DNA of 64,000 bases from Laburnicola sp. R22_1. Taxonomy: Eukaryota > Ascomycota > Dothideomycetes > Pleosporales > Didymosphaeriaceae. Both the position numbers and the translations under genes were made by a program. The notes under the pieces are model-generated. The model had not been told where the DNA came from, did not search any database, and saw nothing but the letters and a program-made list of their open reading frames with translations. Where the stretch lies: assembly GCA_014281115.1 (NCBI GenBank), contig JACONQ010000004.1, positions 868,001-932,000 of the forward strand. The letters run 5' to 3'. The stretch's first letter is position 1; every line of letters starts with the position of its first letter. This document shows positions 23,048-32,427 of the stretch, one piece after another.

Positions 23048-23350
23048 CTATTCTGTTTCTCCTGCGACGTTATGCTTAGGGCGTAAATGCTTGCTAAGCA
23101 CCTTGTTCATTGTGAACATATGGATCCTCTCAGTCTCAAATACTGCCTGCATAGCCTCATCACACTTGATGTACCGTTTGTCGCTTGGGTCTTGGAGTTC
23201 ATGCGTCTTTATGTATTGCCATATCTTCTGCGCAATTTGAGGGCGCGAGAGCTGCCTGTCTGTTAGGACTGTTTTGGGGGAGGATATGCGAAAGAATACC
23301 TCGTCTGCATTGACCAGCTTCGTCAGAGGAAGTGAGAGTTTGTGTAGCTT
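23048..23350 (-). pseudogene. orphan SWIB/MDM2-domain exon
   Basis: A minus-strand frame without its own ATG encodes a nearly full SWIB domain: LSRPQIAQKIWQYIKTHELQ, DPSDKRYIKCDEAMQAVF and MFTMNKVLSKHLRP, then a natural-looking stop at 23048. Proteins with this domain work in chromatin remodelling (BAF60/Rsc6 type) or in RNA polymerase I factor UAF (Uaf30 type). Directly upstream, CTAACGAATCCATAG looks like a branch site plus 3' splice site, so this seems to be the last exon of an intron-containing gene. I could not find the earlier exons. It may be a captured fragment or a gene with a missed 5' part. Confidence 0.65.
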
Positions 23351-23733
23351 CTATGGATTCGTTAGTAGTTTGTATGTACCTCAAAGAGACGGAGTAATCA
23401 CATGGAAACCGTTGGCCTGTGTTATCGCCGTTGGTCCTGGGTTTGGACGGGAAATTGCACTATGGTGGAGCAGCCGCGGTTGATGTAGGAAAAGACATCG
23501 TGCTAGTATCGGACATAAAGCGTGCGACATATTGTGTAGCTGATTAGGCTGAAACATCGTGCTTCGATTGATCGTAAACAACATTTCGCAGTGAGAGGCG
23601 GTTATGCTGGACTGGAGTGCGTGGCGAAGAGAACCCTCCTTAAGTAATTATTCAGCAGGCATTTCCGAAGGTGACTAATTTAGATGTGTTTGAGGTGACA
23701 ACATGACTTTGGAATGAACGGTAGCAAGCCTTA

Positions 23734-23829
23734 AGCTCGGCTATATAGCTATTGATCACATAGGGTTCCTGATCACCCCACCGAAACGCGCACCCTGAAT
23801 AAAACACGCGATATCTCTCAACAACGCTC
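23734..23829. repeat. left terminal inverted repeat of pogo element 1
   Basis: Pairs with 25429-25524; the outermost bases are AGCTCGGCTATATAG after a TA. Confidence 0.9.
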
Positions 23830-23849
23830 TTATAATTGCCATTAAGTAC

Positions 23850-25422
23850 ACATAGATTCAAGCGCTACAGCTGCTGTAGCTACTGCAGCCCTTTCTAAAG
23901 CGCTTAATATAGTATATTTACGTTGCTAAGCTGCTAAAGCCTCAGCTGCGCGCATACCCTCTATAATAGTCTCTACCTCTGCAAAGCGTTAATTTGGGTC
24001 TATCTGAACGTGCTTTCGTGGCTGGTGAGAGCTAGTAGTCTGTAGATAATACTCAAGGCGTCTTTTCTCTAATTCTAGCCCTGCAGCTCTAGCATTCGCA
24101 GCTGCTAGCGCCTTACCTGCTTTTTGTAGGAGGAGCCGGGTCCTACAACCTAGGTTTTCAAGGCTCTGGACGTCGCGCTGCGCCAAGTAGAGATCCCGAG
24201 GGCCTTAAGGGGTAGAGAGGAAGCTCTGAGGCTGCTACTGAGGTTGCTGCTAAGGCGTAGGCGTTGTAGGCCTCTGAGAGACCTGCGACGAGCTAAGCAC
24301 GTGATTAATGTTGAATAGGCAGATACCAGCAGCCTGCCAACCAGCTCGAATCACACGCTCTGTAAAGCCTTCCTCCCTAGCTTAATAGTAGCAGGCAATA
24401 AAGCGCTCCTTCTTAACAGGCGCGGCGTCGTCGAGCGATACAAGCTCCTAGATCTGGCGTCGGTAACTAGACTTAATTACCAAGAAAGGAGCGAGATCTA
24501 GAGGCTGTAGGACGTGAGAGGAGTGCGCAGGTAGGTATAGAAGCTCAATTCGATGCTGTTTACAGAGCCAGAGGAACTCAATATCAATATAGCTGCCATG
24601 GCCATCAAGAATAAGCAGGCGGTACTAGCCGTCAGCTGGCGCCATCTCAGGGATGAATATGCGCTGCAGCCACTCAACACCTATCGCATTTAACGTCCAT
24701 CCATTCTCAGAGGTTGTATAGAGCCAGTCGGGTATTGATTTGGCTGGGAACCAGGTAGTCTGCAGGCTCTGGCCCTTAAAGATAACTACGCAGCGCAGCT
24801 TCCGCCCTGTTGCCGATACGCACTCAATTATTGAGACCCACTCGCGATTCTCTAGCGACTTAACGTAAGCCTTCTTCTTTAATGCCCTAGCAAGGACTCT
24901 AGTGTTAGTACATACACCTAGCGCAATGCCAGTCTCATCCATATTGTACGTATTCTCCGTCTGTATATTAAGTCGCTGTCGAGTCTGCTTATAGAGCTCT
25001 AGGAACGCGCGGAGCTGTTCTGGCGTAGCTGCCTCAGCTCTCTGGGCGTTAAGCTTCCAGCCTACTACTGAGGCGACGCGTGGCTGGCGCTTAATGAAGT
25101 GTGAGAGCCAGAGCTTGCCAACAGGCTGATTGTCGCCGTTCATGCGCAGAATTCAATTCGCCATCTCTCGCGCGCGAGCGTGTGGAGGAGGATAGCCGCG
25201 TGCGTCTTCTTCAAGGATCCATTCAACAAAGAAATCCTCTTGTAGAGGAGTCAATCGCTGCTGGTGTTGATGGCTAAGCGCGCTCGTTGTTGCGCCACGG
25301 AGTCGCGTTGATAGCGTAGATTGAGGGATATTGTACGCCTTTGCAGCTGCGCGTTGGCTAGAATAAAGACCTGCGTTGAAATCGCTGATAGCTGATTGTA
25401 TAGCTAGCTCACGGGCGTCCAT
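23850..25422 (-). pseudogene. pogo/Fot1-type transposase of element 1
   Basis: The order is an HTH of psq type (SSQRAAAKAYNIPQSTLSTR), a CENP-B-like DNA-binding domain, then the DDE_1 catalytic domain. All three acidic residues are readable: NMDETG near 25000, LLILDGHGSY near 24620 and QPLDLAPF near 24510. A C-terminal coiled-coil-like stretch and HVQIDPN end near 23990-23850. At least five stops interrupt it: a TGA near 25150 where Arg CGA is expected, and TAG/TAA in Gln or Trp positions. The catalytic site was intact until recently but no full protein can be made. Confidence 0.85.
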
Positions 25423-25428
25423 TTTGAT

Positions 25429-25524
25429 GAGCGTTGTTGAGAGATATCGCGTGTTTTGTTCAGGGTGCGCGTTTCGGTGGGGTGATCAGGAACCCTATGT
25501 GATCAATAACTATATAGCCGAGCT
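25429..25524. repeat. right terminal inverted repeat of pogo element 1
   Basis: Inverted copy of 23734-23829. The transposase start codon (25422) lies only about 7 bases inside this repeat, so the promoter must lie largely in the repeat. Confidence 0.9.
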
Positions 25525-25526
25525 TA

Positions 25527-25968
25527 CCGCTCAAGTTGTTCTGTCAAGTGTCAGGATGGTCGGAACACTGTGGCCACTCATCAGAGTGCTTATGTCAGCT
25601 TCTGATGCGCGACTGTTGGGATCTAGGATATGTACTTTGTTGATCGCGGTGCGCTGCTCAACAAGCTGAAACGTTGGAGGTTTGGGGTAGGGCTTCTAGC
25701 ACTTCCTTGGGCAGCAGTTGCACCTCGTCTAACAAGGGAACAGCAAGCCGCAGCTTGCCATAGAGTACTTCTGCCGCACGTATGAGTCATCGCCAGTTAT
25801 AGAGGGCTATAATCGAAAATTTATTGGTGTTGCTTTTGGCTTGGCGACGTGTTCACGCAAAGAACTTCTTTATGAATTCTAATACCTGGTGCAAATCGGG
25901 TGCGAACACGTGCCACACTATGGCAAAATGAAAACTACTGTTGTTCTCGTACAATTATTACCGCTGCC
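25527..25968. other. stretch without a supported gene
   Basis: This lies between pogo element 1 and the DUF3435 fragment. A minus-strand stretch (AINKVHILDPNSRASEADIS, near 25540-25660) looks protein-like and could be a piece of a gene that was broken here, but it is short and unrecognised. Confidence 0.3.
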
Positions 25969-26868
25969 TCAATGGCACACTCCGTGTACGTCCAGTGCGT
26001 GCCTCATGAAATGTTCCATCCCATGTAACTTCTCGGAACAGGCAGGATGACGGCACTCAAACTCATCCTGATACTGAGGGTCCTTGAAATGTACCTTTAT
26101 GTGCTTCTTAAGGACGTCTTTTCGCGGAATAGGGCGCATGCGCCACTCGTACGAGCCTTGGCCTATGCAGAGAAGACATACGGGATGTGGGGCGATCACT
26201 GGGTATAGATGAGGATGAGCATCGGCGTCTCCGCCTTTCCATGCGGTAGTCTCACACCTCTCAAATGTGATGTCCAGCTCTAAGGGCTTAGTTCGAGGGT
26301 CATCTGCTTTCGGGGATAACATCAAGTCCTCTACACAATCCACCTTTCGTTTGCGAGCCTTAGGGCGAGGAGTTTCCTGGAGGCGGCACAGTTAAGCTAA
26401 AGTGTAAATGTGTTAGACGCGAGCTTGATCGTTCTTAAAAGGCTTAGAGAGCATGTTGGCTATAGTAGCACGCTCTTAGAGTTCGAATTCCGGGGTTGGT
26501 AGAGTACGGATCTTAGTTGCAGGCTTCCCGCTAAGCTGCTTCTCTATCTTAATAGCATTAATTAAGTTGTGGAAGGTTTAGATCGCCTCTTTTAGGCGCT
26601 CCCTGCGTAGTTTCTCCTTGGTGCTGCTGATCTTACGAATGGTCAACTTATAGTCTGTGTAAAGCGAAGTTCCTTAACCTTAAATAAGTGGCCGGAAGCC
26701 TTATCTATATAACTCGTTCTTGTAATTATCTCTTTCCTCGCGGAGTTCCACTAGCAGCGGGTGGTTGCGCACCTCCTCTTGTTGCTGATCGTCCAGTTTG
26801 ACTGGCGCACGTCGATCTCGTGATAAGCCCATACTAGCAACCGACCGAATCAGGTCCTCTTGAGTATT
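25969..26868 (-). pseudogene. C-terminal half of a DUF3435 (FluG-like, Starship-captain-type) protein
   Basis: Reading on the minus strand and allowing TAG/TAA in Gln positions gives the recognisable tail of DUF3435 proteins: MGLSRDRRAPVKLDDQQQEE, HPLLVELREERDNYKNELYR, ERATIANMLSKPF and CRLQETPRPKARKRK. C2H2-like pairs follow (PVCLLCIGQG, then ECRHPACSEKLHGMEHFMRH). About six nonsense codons and one shift are present. The tyrosine-recombinase-like core is missing: the N-terminal side abuts a pogo transposase at about 26868. DUF3435 proteins include the captains that move Starship giant transposons. Confidence 0.8.
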
Positions 26869-28235
26869 GGAGTCACTGGAGTCACTGGAGTCACTAGCGT
26901 GATAGGTGTATGAAGTGCTTCGTCCAACAAGCCAGTGCTCGCAGCCTTAATTCCTTGGGTGATCACATTAGCTGGAGGCTTGGGAACATCTTTAAGCACT
27001 CGTTCTGGGTTAAAAGGAAACAACCCAGTTGCAGACCACCCAGCTCTGATGTTCCTTTGGGTCAGTGCGCGATGTCTTGCAGGGCTGTAAAGACAGGTGA
27101 AATGCTCTTTGCCGACCGTGTCCACGCTTCCGTTGTTCAGTCGCTCGACTTGTTCCCGGTACGCTGCCTTCAAGGGCGCAAAAGGCCCAACGTCGCATGG
27201 CTGCAGCTTGTGAGAGGTGTGAGAAGGAAGACGGCACAAGATAATGTTGTTAGTAAAGCAGAACTCCAGTATCTCAAGCGTTTCGTGCGTTCCAAACCAG
27301 TTGGATCCCACGATCACTGTTTCATATGTGTATCATGTCACGTGCCTACGGGTATTAATACTCGCAGAGTAGCTAGCTTCATACAATTAAGCCTGCTACC
27401 TTCAACAAAACCCATCGCAGATCAGCACTCGGGGTTTTCCGTTCGCTCTCTCACGCGTCTGGGGCTCGAACACACGCGTCAGCCACTCTAGGCTGATCTT
27501 GGAGTCGTTGTACCCATTCTCAGAGTGTGCATAGTGCCATCCAGGGGTCTCGTACGTGGTCCAGTTGCTTCGGTGTGTCGAAGCTGGCCAGATGATGAGT
27601 GGCAGCAACGCCCTCCCATCAGCACTTATGCACTCAATGGCGGTCACCATGGTGCGCTTGACACCCGCGCCTCTACTGCCTTGCCGGTCGTCCTTACCGA
27701 CCAGGACCTTTGCCGAGCCAAGCATGCTCAGCATGACACCGGTCTCGTCCATGTTATATACGTTCTCTGGCAGGACACACGGATCCTGCAGTATCTGCCC
27801 GATTACGTCGAACCATTCTACTATCTTCTCGTGTATGTTGCTTCCGTGGCGTTTCCAGTCTATCGATCGGACCCTTCTTGCCTGGAGCTCGGGGTGACGC
27901 TCCTCGAAAGCTCGTGGCCAGTTCTTACCTGGACGCTTGATCGGCTTGTTCTTCGTGGACCGCCGACGGGCTATGCTGAATGCTAGCGAGCGAAGGTACT
28001 TGATACGCACGGGTTGTCCGAGACTAGACATTAGCAGCAAGAACTTCACAAGTGCCTTCTCCTCCTCTCGAGTCAAGTACTGCTGGCTCTGAGCCTGCTC
28101 TTCTCGCGAGCGTCTTCCACGCCTGCGATGGATGAGGGTTGAGATAGGGACGTTGCTGTACTCTGATCGAGCAGCAAACGTATCACGCACACCCTCAGGC
28201 AGACGTTGCGCGAGCGCCTGGCTAGCAGGGTCCAT
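26850..28235 (-). pseudogene. pogo-type transposase 2, interrupted
   Basis: The start at 28235 (MDPASQALAQRLPEG) gives a DNA-binding N-terminus, then the DDE_1 domain with NMDETG near 27750, LICDGF near 27415 and QPCDVGPF near 27200, so all three Asp residues are kept. The frame is broken only by a 109-bp insertion (27299-27407) immediately after the second Asp motif. The C-terminus ends in a Thr-Pro repeat (TPVTPVTPILKRT) encoded by a 9-bp tandem repeat at 26871-26900. No terminal inverted repeats were found. It directly abuts the DUF3435 relic, suggesting insertion into that gene. Confidence 0.8.
27299..27407. mobile_element. 109-bp insertion in transposase 2 with 5-bp direct repeat
   Basis: AAACC stands at both edges (27294-27298 and 27408-27412). 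Removing the insert plus one repeat restores the reading from the GATGGGTTT side to GGAACGCACGAA in the transposase frame, matching the family's D-G-F-G-x-H-E pattern. It has no GT...AG borders that would make it an intron. The internal sequence is unrecognised. Confidence 0.55.
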
Positions 28236-28349
28236 GTTTGCGGTTGCGATGATTGAGGAAGATCTCGAGCGAGAAGCCAACAGTACCCACATCCAGTCTG
28301 CTTCTAAGAATGTGACGGTTTCTGGTGTCTGGAAGGAGCATGTTGGTAT

Positions 28350-29717
28350 ATGACGTTATTGTACTGTATTATAGCAGGCACCACCTGGGTGCGCTTACCA
28401 GAGGATGGAAGGGAGCTTCTTCCAAAAAAAACAACAATCAAGACAACAGTTCAACCTCTCTTACTTACATTCCTTACTCTGCGAGAAGACACGGTCTACT
28501 TTGTGCATCAATCTGCAAAAGACTTCCTTTTCGCAAAGGCGTTTAACAAGATCTTCCCAGATAGTGCTAAACAAGTTCATTGGGTAATCTTTTTAAAGTC
28601 GCTGGCGATTCTCTCCAGGACACTACATAGGGATATGTACGGCCTAAAAGCTCTAGGATCTCCTATCAAAAATACCAAACCACCTAATCCAGATTCATTA
28701 GCAGAGTCACGCTACCCATGCGTCTACTGGATTAACCATCTATGGGATTCGAAGACTAAGTCTTTAGCTAACAGAGTTAGGAACCTGCAGGCTAGAAGCA
28801 TTATTACGGAGTTTCTAAAGAAGAAGTACATCTATTAGCTAGAAGGGCTTAGTCTGTGCAAAACCGTAGGAAAAGGTGTAGTTTTAATAGCAAAGTTATG
28901 GTCACTCGTGCAGGTATGGCATACAGAGAGTGTATATTTATATATAAAAATTAGATAATCTAGGCGCTAACGTAACTAGGACGTGCAGGACCAGGATAAG
29001 CTTACCCAGCTTATTAACAATACGCGGCGGTTTGTCATGTATCACAAAGAAGTAATCAAGAGCTTCCCGCTTCAGATATATACATCTGCGCTGTTATTCA
29101 GTCTGACAGCTAGTCTGATCAGACAGCTGTTTCATCATAAAGAGCTAGAAGGAATCACGATTAAGCCAGAAATGAGCGACGGCTGGGGCGCGTGCCTGCA
29201 GACGCTCGAGGGCCATGGCGATTTCGTCTGGTCGGTGGCCTTCTCACACGACTCAACGAGGCTGGCGTCGGCGTCGTACGACCGCACCGTCAAGATCTGG
29301 GATGCAAGCAGCGGCGCGTGCCTGCAGACGCTCGAGGGCCATGGCGATTTCGTCTGGTCGGTGGCCTTCTCACACGACTCGGCGAGGCTGGCGTCGGCGT
29401 CGTACGACCGCACCGTCAAGATCTGGGATGCAAGCAGCGGCGCGTGCCTGCAGACGCTCGAGGCCAATGGCGACTTCGTCACCTCGGCTGATCTTGTCTC
29501 TATCCTTGCGTCGCTACACTCTGAAACTGTAAGAAAACCCCAGCAACCTGTCCGTCAGGGAACAGTGATTAGCTCAGATCGCACCTAGATTTCTGATAAT
29601 ACTCAAAACATGTTGTGGCTCCCAACAGAATATCGACCAAATTGCTCGGCTACAGCAGGTACATCTATTGGTCTAGGTACAGGGTCTGGAAAGGTTTGGA
29701 TATGTTGCTTTACCTGA
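28350..29717 (+). pseudogene. C-terminal part of a NACHT-WD40 NLR (HET-E/NWD type)
   Basis: The fragment begins at the segment after the NACHT domain (FLTLREDTVYFVHQSAKDFL) and runs through the spacer typical of these proteins (RYPCVYWINHLWDS). After a TAG stop at 28838 and a shift near 28920 it continues with NTRRFVMYHKEVI, and then WD40 repeats from 29190. The last piece LWLPTEYRPNCSATAGTSIG is the conserved C-terminal end, reached past a TAG at 29586 where Trp is usual; the final stop is at 29715-29717. Fungal STAND proteins of this class act in non-self recognition and programmed cell death. The NTPase domain is absent. Confidence 0.82.
29190..29485 (+). repeat. near-identical 126-bp WD40 repeats
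   Basis: Units start at 29190, 29316 and 29442 (the last partial). The first two differ at only 2 of 126 bases (CAA versus CGG in one spot). Each encodes one 42-residue WD40 blade ending KIWDASSG. Such high internal identity is typical of NLR genes whose repeats turn over by concerted evolution. Confidence 0.9.
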
Positions 29718-32427
29718 TAACATGCTTAAAAGCTTTACTTCTTCTTCTTCTTCTCCTATATTATTTTTCTAAATCGGCATCCATAGAGGGCCGGAGATGT
29801 ACATGTATATATACATGGTAGTTCTTTGCCGCATCGAAGCTTCGTGAATCCTAGAAGAGCGACATAGCCACTAGATGCTTGTGATTTTAGAGGGAAGCTT
29901 CTAGAAGCATACGCCACACCTTGGGCTGCGTATAGCATAGTGTACAATGCAGGCCGCTAGATATATAATACGCTACTACGTAAGCGCCCAAAGTTCTCTT
30001 GTCGAAACGCAATAGCCTACCTTGCTTCACGGACAAATTCAGAGCATATGTTAACAAGGACTGCATAACCTAAAACTCTCATACGCCATAATGTAGTGTA
30101 ACTAGCCATGCTTTAGGACCCCCGAAGCAACACCAAATGCAGTTACCTGCAGTAGAACAAGGGTCTCTTGCTGTCGGAGCTTCTAGTGCTACCAACGTAA
30201 CGACTAAAAGCACAACTACAACGTTGTAAATTTTGTCGTTGAAGCCTAGTAGCAGGTAGATACGCATCTAAAGTATGTCAGCTAAGCAGCTAGAAGATTA
30301 TTGTAGGGCGTGGCTGAGAGTCGCGGCGCGTGAAGGATGTTCGTGGTTCTGCGCGGTGGGATGTTCGATCCACAGGGCTGGACGTTACATTTGGAGATGG
30401 TGCTTCCGGGGTGGCCCACAGCTCCCTACAACACCTCGGGCGGGTCCTGTAACCATCCTCGTATATTCCTCAAAGTCGGGGGAGAGTCGATTTGTACTTA
30501 ATTTCCAGAATAGGACTAGTTCCTGACAGGCACGAGAAGAAAAATGTCTTCTGCCTTACAAGCGCCGTTTACTTCACGCTTGCCCAAAGGGGCGCACCCT
30601 TCTGCTTCCATCAAATCTTGCCGTATTCCGCTACCACATAAGTTACAGAACATGTGACGTCAGTCACGTGGTTACATATATGCAAGCCTTCCAGGAGAGG
30701 ACTAGTTCCTGACAGGCACGAGAAGAAAATGTCTCCTGCCTTGCAAGCTGTTGATCAGAGAGATACATTCCAATCTACTCAACCTATGAGCTTATATGCT
30801 ACCAACAACAAAGAAAGGAGGAAGTCTTTCATAAGGCTACCTCGGCGAGGTGGCTGAGTCGCCTGACCAATACAAGCGTCGTCTGCTTCGCGGCAGCCTA
30901 ATAAAGTACGCACACTTTTTTCTTCTATTGAATTCTGCTATAGTCTTACTCGCACTTGGATTTTAGGCTATCAGTCAAGTCTTCAGTATTTCCATTTGGG
31001 TTTCCTATAGCTATACCTAGAAGGAATATTACTACCGTGGCTATGCATAATCTTGTAGTTCTATCAACTACGACGTCTACATTAAGTTGAAGGGCGCTTC
31101 TTATGCGGTGGTAGTATTATCTTTTCCAGTGCACCTTAAAGCGGCTTTTAGCTAGGCATTATATGCAGCATAGTCCTAGGCCTAGATTACAATTGTACCA
31201 TTTTGGGTTATAACCAGGGTCATAACTTGGGTCCAGTGATCATAAAGGGCCTTGATAATAAGCTCCAGAAGTGCAGTGGCTATAAATAGGATTAAGCCTA
31301 GAAATAGGCTTCAGCCGGTCTCCAACGGAGGACCCAGCCTCTGCTCATCCTATGCCGCAGAGCGATTCAATCAGCTCGTGGCTTCTCTCTACACAAAATT
31401 CCTGCTTCCTTCTGTCTCCACCGCCCGACGAAGTCGCCCTGGAGCCCTTTCCAGCACCACCAAAGCGGAAGCGCGCTATGTCCCTTCCTACAACCACACT
31501 AGTCCCCAGCTCGCACCGCAGCGACAGCCCGAAATAGCAAAGAATTAAACATTCTAACGACGTTCTCCTAAACAGAGCGCGTCGCAACTAGGTAGCAACA
31601 CTCCGCTCACAAAGAACACGTTCAGCCCTGCAAATCGAGCAACTCGCACATGCAGCCCAGATCCCATTTGAGCCCGCCGCCATGGTCGAACCTGCATTTA
31701 CCGTTGTCGGCCATGAGCACCACGTATACTATTTTCCGGTTGGATGGCATGTCTTGATAAACTGATGATATTGATGATGGTATGCGATGATTCTATCTGT
31801 TCCCCGCAATGACGAGACTGGGTTTTGTTCGACCATTAGCGTGTCACATGTCAAGGTCCCTGCTCCCTAAGCGAAGCTAGCGGCTTGGTAATGCCGAAGG
31901 CAAACTCCAAATGGTTGGACTCTCTGTTAAGATCTGAAAGACCTAGGGTTGATTCTCGAGCAGGAGCTACGTCGGATCGGGAAGGAAGGTAAGGATGTGA
32001 GTGATAGTGCTTGCGTCGTATCAATCACAAAAGCTAGAGTCAAATACAAGGTGTATTCAAATATGTAAAGCAGGGTGAACACGAATATCTAGAGGGGATA
32101 TTCGTCTTCTTATATACATGAGGAATTCCCATACCATCTGTTCCTTGTGTGCCATCGACAGAGGTTGTGCCTTCTGCAGATGGTATACCATTTGCAGATG
32201 GTACTGTCTTGGCCGATGGTACATCACGTGACCCCGGTTGTGCAGTCCCACTGCGTACGACCCCGCAAAGCCCATCGTTGGCCTCTCTGCGTTATCGCAC
32301 TTCAGATCCTAACACTCTCTTTGCAGCAATCCTACTCGTAACAACCCCCTTCATCTCTGCGATCCTGTAAAATACCTCGAGGTTGTAGCCGCATCCTCCA
32401 TCTTAGACCTTGTTCCACCCGCTGAGG
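29718..32427. other. 2.7-kb stretch without a supported gene
   Basis: AT-rich at first, then mixed composition. A roughly 55-bp direct repeat is present (see 30505 and 30689). A possible short ORF at 31352-31537 contains PPKRKRAMSLP, a basic patch. A further coding-like piece at 31575-31764 (QIEQLAHAAQIPFEPAAMV) could be a later exon of the same small gene, but no splice model joins them convincingly. Confidence 0.35.
30505..30748. repeat. pair of ~55-bp direct repeats
   Basis: Copies at 30505-30563 and 30689-30748 share GGACTAGTTCCTGACAGGCA and the following ~30 bases with about five differences. They are 186 bp apart in register and the sequence between them is unique. Confidence 0.75.

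Larger units (their letters stand above)
23734..25524 (-). mobile_element. pogo/Fot1-type DNA transposon 1 (1791 bp) with 96-bp inverted repeats
   Basis: The ends 23734-23829 and 25429-25524 are inverted copies with about 94 of 96 bases matching, starting AGCTCGGCTATATAG. A TA dinucleotide flanks each end (23732-23733 and 25525-25526), the standard target duplication of Tc1/mariner-pogo elements. The length and the single minus-strand transposase gene fit the Fot1 group. The repeats are long for this group. Confidence 0.9.

Noticed and set aside
27525..27986. Plus-strand ORF of 153 codons
   Set aside because: It is antisense to the transposase 2 DDE domain, which has clear catalytic motifs.
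30848..30915. GGTGGCTGAGTCGCCTGACC followed by a T-run looked like the start of a tRNA
   Set aside because: No T-loop/B-box sequence or acceptor-stem pairing follows within 90 bases.
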